Assembly (NCBI GenBank): GCA_036399055.1
Contig: DASWNX010000017.1
Coordinates: 1 to 64,000, forward strand
Length of the DNA stretch: 64,000 nucleotides
Direction: 5' to 3'
DNA from: Jatrophihabitans sp.
GTDB lineage: Bacteria > Actinomycetota > Actinomycetes > Mycobacteriales > Jatrophihabitantaceae
Numbering within the stretch: position 1 is the first letter of the stretch; each line of letters begins with the position of its first letter. Made by a program: the position numbers and the translations under genes. Under the pieces are notes generated by a model, which ran no database searches, was not told the DNA's origin, and saw nothing but the letters and a program-made list of their open reading frames with translations. This document shows, in pieces, positions 1-8,275 of the stretch.

Positions 1-870
1 GGCTAGTTGGTCGGCCGTCATGCTGATGATCACCTGGGCAGGCGCCCCAGAGTCGACCAGCTCGGTGCGACGCACCGCCAGAGCGGCCAAGTCTTCCAGC
101 GCGTCGTGCATCCGTTGGCCGTGGCTGCGCGGGTCCGGGCCAGCGTCGTCGGTGGGTTGCGGCGCTGATCGAGGAGTGAGCCAGGCGAGCAGTTGAGCGC
201 CGCAGGTCGGGGTGAGCCGGCCGGTCGCGCGGTAGCTGCCGTCGGTGTTGGGAATAAGGGCGAAGCTGCGGTGGCGTTGCTGCTCGGCGTCGTCGGCGAG
301 GACGCCGTCGGGGTGCAGGTGGGCCAGGATCCGCTGGCCGAGCAAACCCACTTCGCGGGGCCGCAGGGTCTCAGCAGCCGTGACCAGGTGTTGCTCGGCC
401 AGGGCGTGGTCGCCGGTGCTGACCGTGGCCGGTAGCTGGGCCAGGGTGTGCAGGATGACCCGGGCGTGCTCGGTCGAGACCTGGCCAGCGGCCTGGGCAG
501 TGGCCAGTCGCGGCAGCAGCGCCGGCAACGCCTGGCCCGTCAGCGACGTGCGTGGCCCGCAGGCGCGCGCGGCCTGTACCCGCTGCTTGGCCTCGTGAGG
601 CGAGAGCCGCAGCAGGCCTTGCAACAGCGCCGACGTCGTGGGCAACACCAGCTGCCCTGCCAGACCTCGCCGGTCGACCTCGGCGATCAGAGCATGGTCA
701 AGGGCCGCCAGGCGGCGACGCAGCACTTCCAGCTCGCGCAGCTCGGCCAGCACGTCGGCGTCAGACACGGCACTGAACCGGCCGGTGGCTGACGAGTCAA
801 GACACTCAGCCACAGCAGTAGATGCGGCCGTCAGCTCGGCCGTTACCGCACCATTATGCAGCTGCTCCAT
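1..870 (-). CDS. DUF222/13E12-family protein, N-terminal 290 residues (cut by window edge)
   Basis: Reading from an ATG at 870 down to base 1 on the minus strand gives an uninterrupted 290-codon frame with no stop, so the gene continues beyond the left edge. The translation is the alpha-helical DUF222 domain of the actinobacterial 13E12 family: early ADVLAELRELEVLRRRLAALDHALIAE-type helix, then LRLSPHEAKQRVQAARAC and TAQAAGQVSTEHARVI, the family's signature blocks. The HNH nuclease module normally found at the C-terminus would lie outside the window. A second, complete member lies at 37.5-39.1 kb. The plus-strand frames over this stretch are shadows. Family assignment is firm; biological function of the family is not settled. 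Confidence 0.85.
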   Translation of the reverse strand, partial: MEQLHNGAVTAELTAASTAVAECLDSSATGRFSAVSDADVLAELRELEVLRRRLAALDHALIAEVDRRGLAGQLVLPTTSALLQGLLRLSPHEAKQRVQAARACGPRTSLTGQALPALLPRLATAQAAGQVSTEHARVILHTLAQLPATVSTGDHALAEQHLVTAAETLRPREVGLLGQRILAHLHPDGVLADDAEQQRHRSFALIPNTDGSYRATGRLTPTCGAQLLAWLTPRSAPQPTDDAGPDPRSHGQRMHDALEDLAALAVRRTELVDSGAPAQVIISMTADQLA

Positions 871-1105
871 ACATCAGACACTACGGTGAGGGTCTGACAC
901 TTTTAGCTATGCGCTGTCTGATTTCGGATCGCTGGTTCCTGCATGCCGGCGGTATGACCGATAACCACAAGTCTGCTACAAGCGGATAGCGGCCGACGAC
1001 CGAGGTGGGACACCGATCGCCCAGCCGCCGGGGACCGTCAAGTTATGTTGCGTAGCTAAACGGAGCAGGATCGTAGCTATGTTTTGATGCCACAATGTGG
1101 GCACC

Positions 1106-2746
1106 ATGAGCCCGCAGATCATCTCGCGCCACGAGGAACTAGAAGCTCTCAAAAGTAGCCTGTCCCCGCGTCAGCCACCACCGCCCTTGGAAACGTCCCT
1201 ACGCCAGATTATCGGACAGCACAGTTTTCAAGAGGCACTTAGACGACGGCCAGGGTTCTGGTCCTCAGAAGTTCAGAACGTGCTGACACAGCGGACGTAC
1301 CACTCCAACGATGGGTGGAACTCCTTCGAACATGCACATAGATTGGCACTCTGCGCCCTCCAGCGGAGAGTTCAGCGCCGCGCATCTGCTCAATGGTTGG
1401 TCGCGCTTCGCGCCCTGCAAGAAGTTATGGATTCTGCGCCTCCACGGATGGGCGAATTATTTCACATCCTGGAGAAGGAATCCGCGTACTCTAGCCGCCT
1501 GACCAGTATGGAAAATATTGTGAGCTTGCTGATGAACCCACCCGGCACGGTTGCGCGAGACGTCACGGACGTTGTTCGTATAGCGCGCGAGATAGTTGAG
1601 CTTCGGTACGGGATGCGAGCCATCGCAAAAGGTCAGCATGTCTTATTTTCAGACTATGGAATTGAGATTGCAGAGGGCGACTCAGATCCACGTATCGGCG
1701 ATGCTATAGAGCTGTATGATCTACGCCAGTCACAAAGCCGCCTTCATATAGGTGCAGTACTGGGCGCAGTAGGTTCTATCAGAGCTGTGCGGGATGACCC
1801 CGAAACAGACTTGGCCGTTACATATTCGACCATTCGCTCCGAGCCTTTGATAGATCCTACGGAGGGCCGTCTAGCTGCAGATGATTACCACCAATGGCAC
1901 CCCAGCGTTATTAGCCTACAGCGGTTGGCCCCAGGATATTATTCCAGAACTCAAGAGGCAAATATTGCCATTGATGCAGTCAGGGCGCTCTTGGAGGTTT
2001 CCTTAGATATTACTCAGCGAGAACATCTCGGGCAGATCTCCAAATTATGGTCACGGTACGGCTGGACTTCGGCACCCCGCTCCCGACTATATGGCTACTT
2101 GACTAAGCGCCTATTAGAAGCCGGTCACTCGCGACTGAGCACGAACTCCGCTATAGCAGGGTTGACGACGTATTCGGAGCCAATAATCCGGCCCGCACGC
2201 AAGTCTGTAATCATTGATCTTTCCACGGCGACAGGCGCACTACAGGATCGTCATATTCGTGCCGTTGATGGCGCTGAGGCTAACGCGTGGGGAGCAGCGT
2301 TTGAGAAGCACTTACAAAGTCAGATCGACAAGACGGCGCACCGGCCGCCGCCGGAACTCAGGCCTTTGATCGGGAAGAAAATCCGTCGGGTCGATCGGCG
2401 TGTGTTAACGGATATTGACGCCATAGCCGTCCTCGACGGAACGCTACTTCTCATAGATGGAAAATCTTATCCGTCAACGGAAGGCATCCGTCAGGGAGAG
2501 TTCACCGCTATCAGGGCATACCGCGAGAAGGTCGAAAATGATACGGAAAAATGGAAGCGCAACTGCGAATATATAGATGCGAACCGTTCAATTCTCCCTG
2601 TAACTATTCCAGCTTCAATAGCGATCGCTGGCATAGTTGTCCTCCCGGACGTGCCTTACGTGCTTTCCGGCGCAGCAACGGACCGCGTCCTAGGTTTATA
2701 CCGCGCTTGTAGCACGACAGAACTGATGTTACGACTTACGACGTAG
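1106..2746 (+). CDS. Large protein with C-terminal PD-(D/E)XK nuclease-like domain
   Basis: 546 residues from the ATG at 1106; a GTG at 1097 is the alternative start. I do not recognise the first 370 residues. The C-terminal third contains E400 in AFEKHL, the pair D436/D438 in LTDIDAIAVL and D451-G-K453 in LLLIDGKSY. That is the order and spacing of a PD-(D/E)XK nuclease core, in which two acidic residues bind metal and lysine completes the site, and it also resembles NERD-like modules. Base composition is visibly more AT-rich than neighbours, with many ATA, TTA and AGA codons, pointing to recent horizontal transfer. It stands alone, with non-coding gaps of over 200 bases on each side. A defence-related nuclease is the natural guess, but this is inference. 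Confidence 0.75.
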   Translation: MSPQIISRHEELEALKSSLSPRQPPPPLETSLRQIIGQHSFQEALRRRPGFWSSEVQNVLTQRTYHSNDGWNSFEHAHRLALCALQRRVQRRASAQWLVALRALQEVMDSAPPRMGELFHILEKESAYSSRLTSMENIVSLLMNPPGTVARDVTDVVRIAREIVELRYGMRAIAKGQHVLFSDYGIEIAEGDSDPRIGDAIELYDLRQSQSRLHIGAVLGAVGSIRAVRDDPETDLAVTYSTIRSEPLIDPTEGRLAADDYHQWHPSVISLQRLAPGYYSRTQEANIAIDAVRALLEVSLDITQREHLGQISKLWSRYGWTSAPRSRLYGYLTKRLLEAGHSRLSTNSAIAGLTTYSEPIIRPARKSVIIDLSTATGALQDRHIRAVDGAEANAWGAAFEKHLQSQIDKTAHRPPPELRPLIGKKIRRVDRRVLTDIDAIAVLDGTLLLIDGKSYPSTEGIRQGEFTAIRAYREKVENDTEKWKRNCEYIDANRSILPVTIPASIAIAGIVVLPDVPYVLSGAATDRVLGLYRACSTTELMLRLTT

Positions 2747-2962
2747 CGCCTTTCAGTGGGTTATCAAACGCCGCGACGACTCTACGCTTACCGCAGTTAT
2801 TCAGGCCACCCTCATGGCGCTACTCCTATAATGTCGCCATATTCGACACCATGGTCAGGTCCGATGGAATGTAATCTAATCCCACGGTGTCCCGTAATTC
2901 GTACTGTCCCATGAACTTAAGATCGCGACCGCTGGCTCGCCCCGAGCGAGGACAATGCGAGC

Positions 2963-3544
2963 ATGAAGCCTGACGAGGACGTGGTCAGGGCCGTTCTCAA
3001 GCGGCTCCCGAAGCCGTCGCCCGACGCACCCAAGCTCGTCTGCGTCGAGGGCCTCGGCGGCGCCGGTAAGACGACACTGGCCGAGGCGCTGGCGTCACAA
3101 GTCCATCACATCACCCTCGTGCACGGCGACGACTTCTACGGCCCGGAAGAACGCGACTGGCGCTCCTGGAGCCCGCAGCAGGGTTACGAGCGCTACTTCG
3201 ACCACCGCCGCCTCGAGCGTGAGCTGTTGCAGCCGCTCACGGCAGCCGAGCCGGCGACCTTCCAGCGTTACGACTGGGAGACCAGCACCCTCGACGGCTG
3301 GATCACCGTCGAGCCGCGCGGCATCGTGCTGGTCGAAGGCGTCTACCTGCTGCGTCGCGAACTGCGCTCCTACTGGGACTTCAGCGTCTACGTCGACACC
3401 CCGCGCGACCTGCGGCAGGCACGGCTGCACGCGAGGGGCGAGAACGACGAGGGCTGGATCGCGCGGTGGGCAGCCGCCGAGGACTACTACGAGCAAGTGG
3501 AGCAACCGGTGCGGGCAGCGGACCTGGTCGTCAGGGGCTGTTGA
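2963..3544 (+). CDS. Uridine kinase-like P-loop NTPase
   Basis: 193 residues. A Walker A motif GLGGAGKTT lies at residues 30-38, followed by an HGDDFY block typical of the uridine kinase/phosphoribulokinase fold, where the Asp binds the acceptor substrate, and later an IVLVEGVYLL strand and a DTPRDLRQAR lid-like segment. Proteins of this type are common in actinobacteria and are annotated as uridine kinase family, although few have tested substrates. The ATG at 2963 follows a GAGGAC-like ribosome site. It is not clearly in an operon: the upstream gap is 216 bases and the downstream gap 151. GC content returns here to the genomic norm. Confidence 0.85.
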   Translation: MKPDEDVVRAVLKRLPKPSPDAPKLVCVEGLGGAGKTTLAEALASQVHHITLVHGDDFYGPEERDWRSWSPQQGYERYFDHRRLERELLQPLTAAEPATFQRYDWETSTLDGWITVEPRGIVLVEGVYLLRRELRSYWDFSVYVDTPRDLRQARLHARGENDEGWIARWAAAEDYYEQVEQPVRAADLVVRGC

Positions 3545-3695
3545 AACGCTGACGCCGGCCTCATCGAGTCTGGCCGACTGCTATCAGCGCGCTGAGATCG
3601 CTGTCAGGGATCACGTGTGCATGTGACCGTGCCGGGGCTGCGACTGCCTACCGCAACGCGCTGTATTACTGCCTGCCAGGCTCTAGTCTCAGCAC

Positions 3696-4706
3696 GTGGC
3701 AGCCCAGAGCAAAGATGAGCAACCTTCGAAGGTCCCTACCTGCTTCATCGCGATGCCCGTCTCCACCCGATCAGCTGAGTCCGATCTGTACGGAGATCCC
3801 GATCATTGGCACCACGTCATAGAGAGCCTGTTCGTGCCGGCGGTGCAGGCCGCAGGGTTCAGGGCTATCCGTCCAGTCGCCTCGGGATCACACCTGATCC
3901 ATGGATCAATCATCAGGCATCTCAGCGATGCCGACCTCGTACTGTGCGATCTGAGCTCCCATAACCCCAACGTGTTCTTCGAGCTGGGCGTTAGGACTTC
4001 CCTCAATCTCCCGGTAGCCCTAGTCCGCGATGAGCACACGGATCTGCCTTTCGACACTTCAGGTATCAACACACACAGCTATGACTCACGCCTCAGAGGT
4101 TGGGACATAGAGGAGCAGAGGTCAGCGCTCACCGAGCACCTGGGCGAAAGCACGAGAAGTTGCGGAGGGGAGAACCCGCTGTGGCGTCAGTTCGGCCTGA
4201 CGATTCGCGCGCACGAGCCAGACACCCAGGCGTCACCGCTGGAAGCGAAGATTGACCTTCTCACCGGCCATATCGCCGTCCTTCAGGCGCGCTTGAACGC
4301 GGAGAGGGCTTACGATAAGCAGCCACGCGACGATGAGCAGACGCGCTACAGCCCCGCGCCACAGGCGCATGTCAGTGGGTTACAGACCTTCAGCGCCTGG
4401 CCAGTCACTAGGTTCCTAGCGGCGTTAAGGCGGTTCACGCTGGAATCACCGCACCTAGTCTTCGAGGCTGAGCCTCTCAATTCGAGCGAGGTCAGGGTGA
4501 ACGTTGGCCCTTCCTGGACGCTCAGCGACGTTGATCGAGCGACAGAACTCGCTGACAGATACGGCGTATCGGTGCGCGTCCAGGCCGTTTCTATGCACGA
4601 GACGTCGGTTGAGGAACTGGCATCGACCTCGCCGAGTGAGAGAGCCGCGGCACGTCGTGCCATTGAGAACGCCCATAAACGACGGGGCTCCGGACCTGAC
4701 AGCTAG
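3696..4706 (+). CDS. TIR/nucleoside-deoxyribosyltransferase-like protein with unknown C-terminal domain
   Basis: 336 residues from a GTG at 3696; the conserved core begins by residue 16, so a downstream start would cut it. The N-terminal domain (about 15-130) has CFIAMPV, a long helix ending FVPAVQAAGFRAIRP, then RHLSDADLVLCDLSSHNPNVFF and the acidic ELGVR motif. This is the layout of the deoxyribosyltransferase/TIR-like Rossmannoid group, in which the Glu is the catalytic residue. After a predicted coiled coil (about 185-210, LEAKIDLLTGHIAVLQARL) comes a C-terminal domain (about 235-320) I do not recognise. TIR-like proteins of this sort often act as NAD- or nucleotide-consuming effectors in defence; that role is inferred here. 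No obvious sensor partner is adjacent. Confidence 0.75.
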   Translation: MAAQSKDEQPSKVPTCFIAMPVSTRSAESDLYGDPDHWHHVIESLFVPAVQAAGFRAIRPVASGSHLIHGSIIRHLSDADLVLCDLSSHNPNVFFELGVRTSLNLPVALVRDEHTDLPFDTSGINTHSYDSRLRGWDIEEQRSALTEHLGESTRSCGGENPLWRQFGLTIRAHEPDTQASPLEAKIDLLTGHIAVLQARLNAERAYDKQPRDDEQTRYSPAPQAHVSGLQTFSAWPVTRFLAALRRFTLESPHLVFEAEPLNSSEVRVNVGPSWTLSDVDRATELADRYGVSVRVQAVSMHETSVEELASTSPSERAAARRAIENAHKRRGSGPDS

Positions 4707-4819
4707 CAGAGCGGCCCACTGGGGCAGCGGAACTGGTCGCCACGGATCATGCCTCGTCCTGGCGGCGCTCATCCCCGTTTCGCGCGCTACAGTCCGGTCA
4801 GCGCCTAGACTCACCGGCC

Positions 4820-5359
4820 ATGACTGAGCTGGACGAGCAGGGCCGGCCGGAGCCGCCGATCGCGGCCGGCGAGGCCGACACCTTGCTGGGCTTCCTGGAA
4901 TTCCAACGCGCGACCCTGGCCTGGAAGTGCTCGGGACTGGACGCTGCCGGCCTCAACGCGAGGGTCGCCGGCTTCTCGATGACCCTGGGCGGACTGCTCA
5001 AGCACTTGGCCTACGTCGAGGAGCACTGGTTCTCCCGCTCGCTGCACGGCCAGGACCCACGGCTGCCTTGGAGCGCGGTGGACTGGAAGACCGACCCGGA
5101 CTGGGAGTGGCGCACGGCCGCCGAGGACTCACCCGAGCAGTTGCACGCTCTCTGGCAGGACGCCGTGACCAGGTCACGCGCGCTGGTCGCCGAGGCGCTT
5201 GCTGACGGCGGCCTGGAGCGGCCTGCCCGGCGCGGCTGGCCTGATGGCAGCGCGCCGAGCCTGCGGTGGATCTTGTGTCACATGATTGAGGAGTACGCGC
5301 GGCACAACGGCCACGCCGATTTCCTGCGGGAATCAGTGGACGGTCTCACCGGGGAGTAA
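4820..5359 (+). CDS. DinB-like/DUF664 family protein
   Basis: 179 residues. The pattern is a four-helix DinB-fold protein of the DUF664 type: an N-terminal LGFLEFQRATLAWK helix, SMTLGGLLKHLAYVEEHWF with a candidate metal-binding His, and RWILCHMIEEYARHNGHADF with further histidines near the C-terminus. DinB-fold enzymes often bind a divalent metal through three His and include thiol transferases; the reaction of this member is unknown. It starts at an ATG at 4820 with little upstream leader. It appears to be a single-gene unit between the TIR-like gene and a secreted protein gene. Confidence 0.85.
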   Translation: MTELDEQGRPEPPIAAGEADTLLGFLEFQRATLAWKCSGLDAAGLNARVAGFSMTLGGLLKHLAYVEEHWFSRSLHGQDPRLPWSAVDWKTDPDWEWRTAAEDSPEQLHALWQDAVTRSRALVAEALADGGLERPARRGWPDGSAPSLRWILCHMIEEYARHNGHADFLRESVDGLTGE

Positions 5360-5544
5360 CCGCCGAACGAAGCCCCTCTACGGCACGCGGCTACCGGTGC
5401 GATCGGACAATAGTCCATGACAGACTAAATCGTTACGTCGAGTGTGCTGGAATAAGCTGGATTCCCCGCCATTCCGGTGCAAGATGGCGCCAAGCGGGAC
5501 CAACCGAGCCTGTCACTGAAGTGCAACGCGAAAGAGGCTGCGGA

Positions 5545-6213
5545 ATGGCACGAGTAAAAATCATCATCACGGTGCTGGCGTCGGTGGCGGCGGTGCTCGC
5601 CTTCGCCTCGCCCGCATCGGCCGACACCGTGTCTATGCAGGGCATCTCGCAAGGCAGCTATGGCAACAGCGCGGCGGCGGGCACGGTGCGGTATCAGGTC
5701 GCGGTAGAGGTGGCGAAAGACCCGGCCGGCGCGATCGTGAACGTCCGCGGCGTAGGCACTGTGCAGAAATGGGCAAACGCCGCCAAGGTGCAGGTCGACA
5801 TGGTGCGGCTGGGCACCGACACCACGGCCGTCCTGACCAACTCGACTCCGGTCAACTCCGGTTCGGCCACCTTCGCCTCCAGCCGCACCGGGTGGCGCGC
5901 CGTCGCGCCGAGGACCTGCGTGAAGTACCACGTCCGCGCGAACTTCTCGGTCCGCTGGATGAACGGCTCACTGAGCCGCTTCTCGATCCTGTCACCGCTG
6001 ACCGCGGTGTGCGGGCCGAGCAACCCGCCGGTGTACGCCAACTGCGACTCGCTCAACCGCACCTTTCCGCATGGTGTCGGGCGCTCCGGAGCGGTTGACC
6101 AGGTCCGCGGCAGCACCCAGCCGGTGACTTCCTTCTATGTCAGCTCGTGGATCTACAGCGGCAACACCGCCCGCGACGCCGACAAGGACGGCATCGCCTG
6201 CGAGCGACTCTAA
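5545..6213 (+). CDS. Secreted protein with C-terminal excalibur calcium-binding domain
   Basis: 222 residues from the ATG at 5545; an upstream in-frame start at 5521 would put extra residues ahead of the signal peptide. Residues 1-27 form a typical Sec signal peptide (positive MARVK, hydrophobic core, ASPASA cleavage region). The mature part has an unrecognised beta-rich domain, then from about residue 172 the excalibur signature: YANCDSLNRTFPHGVGRS and, at the end, DADKDGIACERL with the DxDxDGxxCE calcium loop. Excalibur domains are extracellular. It converges on the YigZ-type gene with 38 bases between the stops. Confidence 0.85.
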   Translation: MARVKIIITVLASVAAVLAFASPASADTVSMQGISQGSYGNSAAAGTVRYQVAVEVAKDPAGAIVNVRGVGTVQKWANAAKVQVDMVRLGTDTTAVLTNSTPVNSGSATFASSRTGWRAVAPRTCVKYHVRANFSVRWMNGSLSRFSILSPLTAVCGPSNPPVYANCDSLNRTFPHGVGRSGAVDQVRGSTQPVTSFYVSSWIYSGNTARDADKDGIACERL

Positions 6214-6251
6214 GCCCGAAGCAGCCGGCGATCAGCACTGGCGGGAACGGC

Positions 6252-6881
6252 CTACAGCGGCTCGTCCACCCAGTCCTGACCGGCCGGCTGCAGGCTCGCG
6301 CTGCCGGCGGTGATGGTGGCGACCAGGCTCTGCAACGAGCCGACGGCGCCGGGCGCGACCGCGACCGTCAGCACCACCTCGGTGGCGCCGTACTCGACGC
6401 CTCGAACGGTGATTCCCCTGTTACGAACAGCAGATTCGAGCTGGCCTGCCTGCCCCGCCTCCACCGTCACCGCGAAGATCTCCCGTCGCAGGCGGCGGAT
6501 CATCCTCGCGTCCTCCAGGGCAGCGGCCACGGCGCCGGAGTACGCCCGGACCAGCCCACCCGCTCCGAGCAGGGTGCCGCCGAAGTGCCGGGTGACCACC
6601 GCCGCCACATCCGACAGGCCCAACCCGGTGAGCACATTGAGCATCGGCATGCCAGCGGTGCCGGCCGGCTCGCCGTCGTCGCTCACCCGCACCAACGCCT
6701 GATCCGGCCCGATCACGAACGCCGAGCAGTGATGGCCGGCGGCGTGATAGAGCCGGCGGTGCTCGGCCACCAGCGCCAGCGCCGCGGCCTCGTCCGGCAC
6801 TCGCCGGACGGTCGCCAGGAACCGCGACCGCTTCACTTCCAGCTCGGCGTGCACGTCACCGGCCAGGGTCAGGTAGCTCAC
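6252..6881 (-). CDS. YigZ/IMPACT family protein
   Basis: 209 residues from a GTG at 6881. The N-terminal half carries the UPF0029/IMPACT hallmarks: KRSRFLATV, a conserved HRRLYHAAGHHCSAF block, SDDGEPAGTAGMPML and VVTRHFGGTLLGAGGLVRAYS. The C-terminal part matches the smaller DUF1949-type domain. IMPACT/YigZ proteins are widespread, and the eukaryotic homologue modulates Gcn2; the bacterial role is unclear. It begins 10 bases after the zinc-ribbon gene's stop, so it may be read through from the eCIS operon, although it is a general housekeeping gene and no part of known injection machines. Confidence 0.9.
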   Translation of the reverse strand: MSYLTLAGDVHAELEVKRSRFLATVRRVPDEAAALALVAEHRRLYHAAGHHCSAFVIGPDQALVRVSDDGEPAGTAGMPMLNVLTGLGLSDVAAVVTRHFGGTLLGAGGLVRAYSGAVAAALEDARMIRRLRREIFAVTVEAGQAGQLESAVRNRGITVRGVEYGATEVVLTVAVAPGAVGSLQSLVATITAGSASLQPAGQDWVDEPL

Positions 6882-6891
6882 CGCCGGCTCG

Positions 6892-7575
6892 TCACTGCCA
6901 GGGCTGGACAGCCAGCAGCACGATCCCGGCGACCATCAGCAGGGTGAGCACCACCACGAGCCAGATCCACCAGCGATGCGAGGCGTCTTCCAGTGGCTCC
7001 ATCGGCGGCTCGGGCAGCGGGGCGGGCCGCGGTCGGGGCGGTGACGGTGGCGCGCTGGCCTGCATGGTCAACCCGCAGCGCACGCACAGCGTCGCGGTCG
7101 GCAGGTTCGGCTCGTTGCAGTGCGGGCACGGCGCCGAGGCGATCACCACCCGGCCCAGCGTGCCGGGCAGCCTGCGCAGCGCGTCGTCGTCGCTGTCGAC
7201 CGGGTCGCTGAACACCACCTGATCCCGGGCCCAGAACAGCGGAAAGTCACACCGGGGGCAGAAGTCCAACGCGTCCCGCCTGGTCAGCTCCACCATCGCC
7301 GACGCGCTGCACTCGGGACAGGTGATGGCGACCGGGTGGTGCTGGGCACTGGTGACCCGGGCCGCCGGCGCGGGGGCGTTGGACGGCTCCGGCGTGATCG
7401 AGGCGGCGGGGATCGCCGGCAACACCCTGGTGTGCTCGGCAGGCCACCCCTGGCCCGGCACATGGTCGTCCACCGGCTGGCCGGCGTCGGCCGGGGCGCC
7501 AGTGGCCGGCTGTTCTGCTCCGGTGGGCCGAGACTCCCCCGGCTGGCCCCCGTCAGCGTCCCGTGCCGCGCTCAC
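6892..7575 (-). CDS. Double zinc-ribbon protein with C-terminal transmembrane helix, last gene of eCIS operon
   Basis: 227 residues if started at the GTG at 7575, which overlaps the preceding stop as GTGA like the operon's other junctions; an ATG at 7602 is the alternative. The N-terminus (about 80 residues) is Pro/Ala-rich and disordered. Two zinc ribbons follow: CPEC with CPRC, and CPHC with CVRC. A Pro-rich linker leads to WWIWLVVVLTLLMVAGIVLL, a single membrane helix ending nine residues before the C-terminus. The product is therefore probably a tail-anchored cytoplasmic protein. Its place at the end of the injection-system operon suggests a membrane attachment or adaptor role, which is inference; I recognise no named family. 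Confidence 0.8.
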   Translation of the reverse strand: MSAARDADGGQPGESRPTGAEQPATGAPADAGQPVDDHVPGQGWPAEHTRVLPAIPAASITPEPSNAPAPAARVTSAQHHPVAITCPECSASAMVELTRRDALDFCPRCDFPLFWARDQVVFSDPVDSDDDALRRLPGTLGRVVIASAPCPHCNEPNLPTATLCVRCGLTMQASAPPSPPRPRPAPLPEPPMEPLEDASHRWWIWLVVVLTLLMVAGIVLLAVQPWQ

Positions 7576-8222
7576 CGTCGGGCCTCCACAGCCGATGACC
7601 ATACCTGCCGGTCACCGATCCAGAGCTCGGCGCGGACATGCGCCGGGACCTCGTCGCGCACCAGGGCCACGAAGTCGCCCTGTTCCAGCCAGCCGGTCGA
7701 GGCCACCGTCATCCGAACGAAGGCGGTGTCGGCCGGCGCGTCACCCTCGCGCCAGACTCCGCCGCCGTCGACGACCTGGGCAGGGCCGCCGCTGGTCATC
7801 TCCAGAAACTGCTCCAGGCCGCGCCGGGTGCCACGCCAGCTCATGGTCCGCGCCGAGCTGCGCACGATCATCCGCTGCAGCTCTCGCGGCAGCGACGGGT
7901 CGACCGAGTCGACGCCGATCCAGGAACCCATCCAGCGCACCATCGCATCGGGCGCGACGGTCGGGTCGACCACGTTCTCGATGTTGTCCGCGCCCTCCAG
8001 CAAGGTGTCGGCCAGCTCCTGGAACAGCGACAGGAACTTGACGAAGAACTCGCTGTCGAGCATGCCGACCGGCATCTGGTTGAGCAGCCACTGCGGGCTG
8101 CGCGGCGGCCGGTGCCGGCTGCGCCCGGAGTCGGGCTGCCGCCGGCTGGCACGGGCCACCGCGCCGCTGCCGGCGCCGCCGGTCATCACCGCGTCAGAGC
8201 CGCTGAACGGCTCGATCGTCAT
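7572..8222 (-). CDS. eCIS phage tail protein I-like baseplate component
   Basis: 216 residues. After a disordered basic N-terminus (about 1-40), residues 40-200 fit the phage tail protein I (P2 gpI / TIGR02242-type) pattern found in actinobacterial injection clusters: MLDSEFFVKFLSLFQELADTLL, MVRWMGSWIGVD, and the TRRGLEQFLEMTSGG helix. In contractile machines this component sits at the baseplate periphery next to the J-like wedge protein. The ATG at 8222 overlaps the stop of an 18-codon linker ORF. The stop overlaps the GTG of the zinc-ribbon gene. Confidence 0.85.
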   Translation of the reverse strand: MTIEPFSGSDAVMTGGAGSGAVARASRRQPDSGRSRHRPPRSPQWLLNQMPVGMLDSEFFVKFLSLFQELADTLLEGADNIENVVDPTVAPDAMVRWMGSWIGVDSVDPSLPRELQRMIVRSSARTMSWRGTRRGLEQFLEMTSGGPAQVVDGGGVWREGDAPADTAFVRMTVASTGWLEQGDFVALVRDEVPAHVRAELWIGDRQVWSSAVEARR

Positions 8223-8275
8223 CGGCTCGGCCCGTGGAGAGCGCGCCTGCGGGGCCCGGGCATCAGCTTGCTCAT
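8219..8275 (-). CDS. 18-codon linker ORF joining two baseplate genes
   Basis: A short frame starts at an ATG at 8275 that overlaps the stop of the baseplate J-like gene (TGATG) and ends at a TGA that overlaps the next gene's ATG (ATGA). It encodes MSKLMPGPRRRALHGPSR. Because both junctions reproduce the overlaps seen throughout this operon, ribosomes leaving the J-like gene could translate this frame and be delivered to the tail-I-like start. Whether the peptide has its own function or only serves translational coupling is unknown; chance is also possible for so short a frame. Confidence 0.4.
   Translation of the reverse strand: MSKLMPGPRRRALHGPSR

Noticed and set aside
193..889. Five overlapping plus-strand frames at the left edge
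   Set aside because: The minus strand encodes an uninterrupted DUF222 domain over the same bases.
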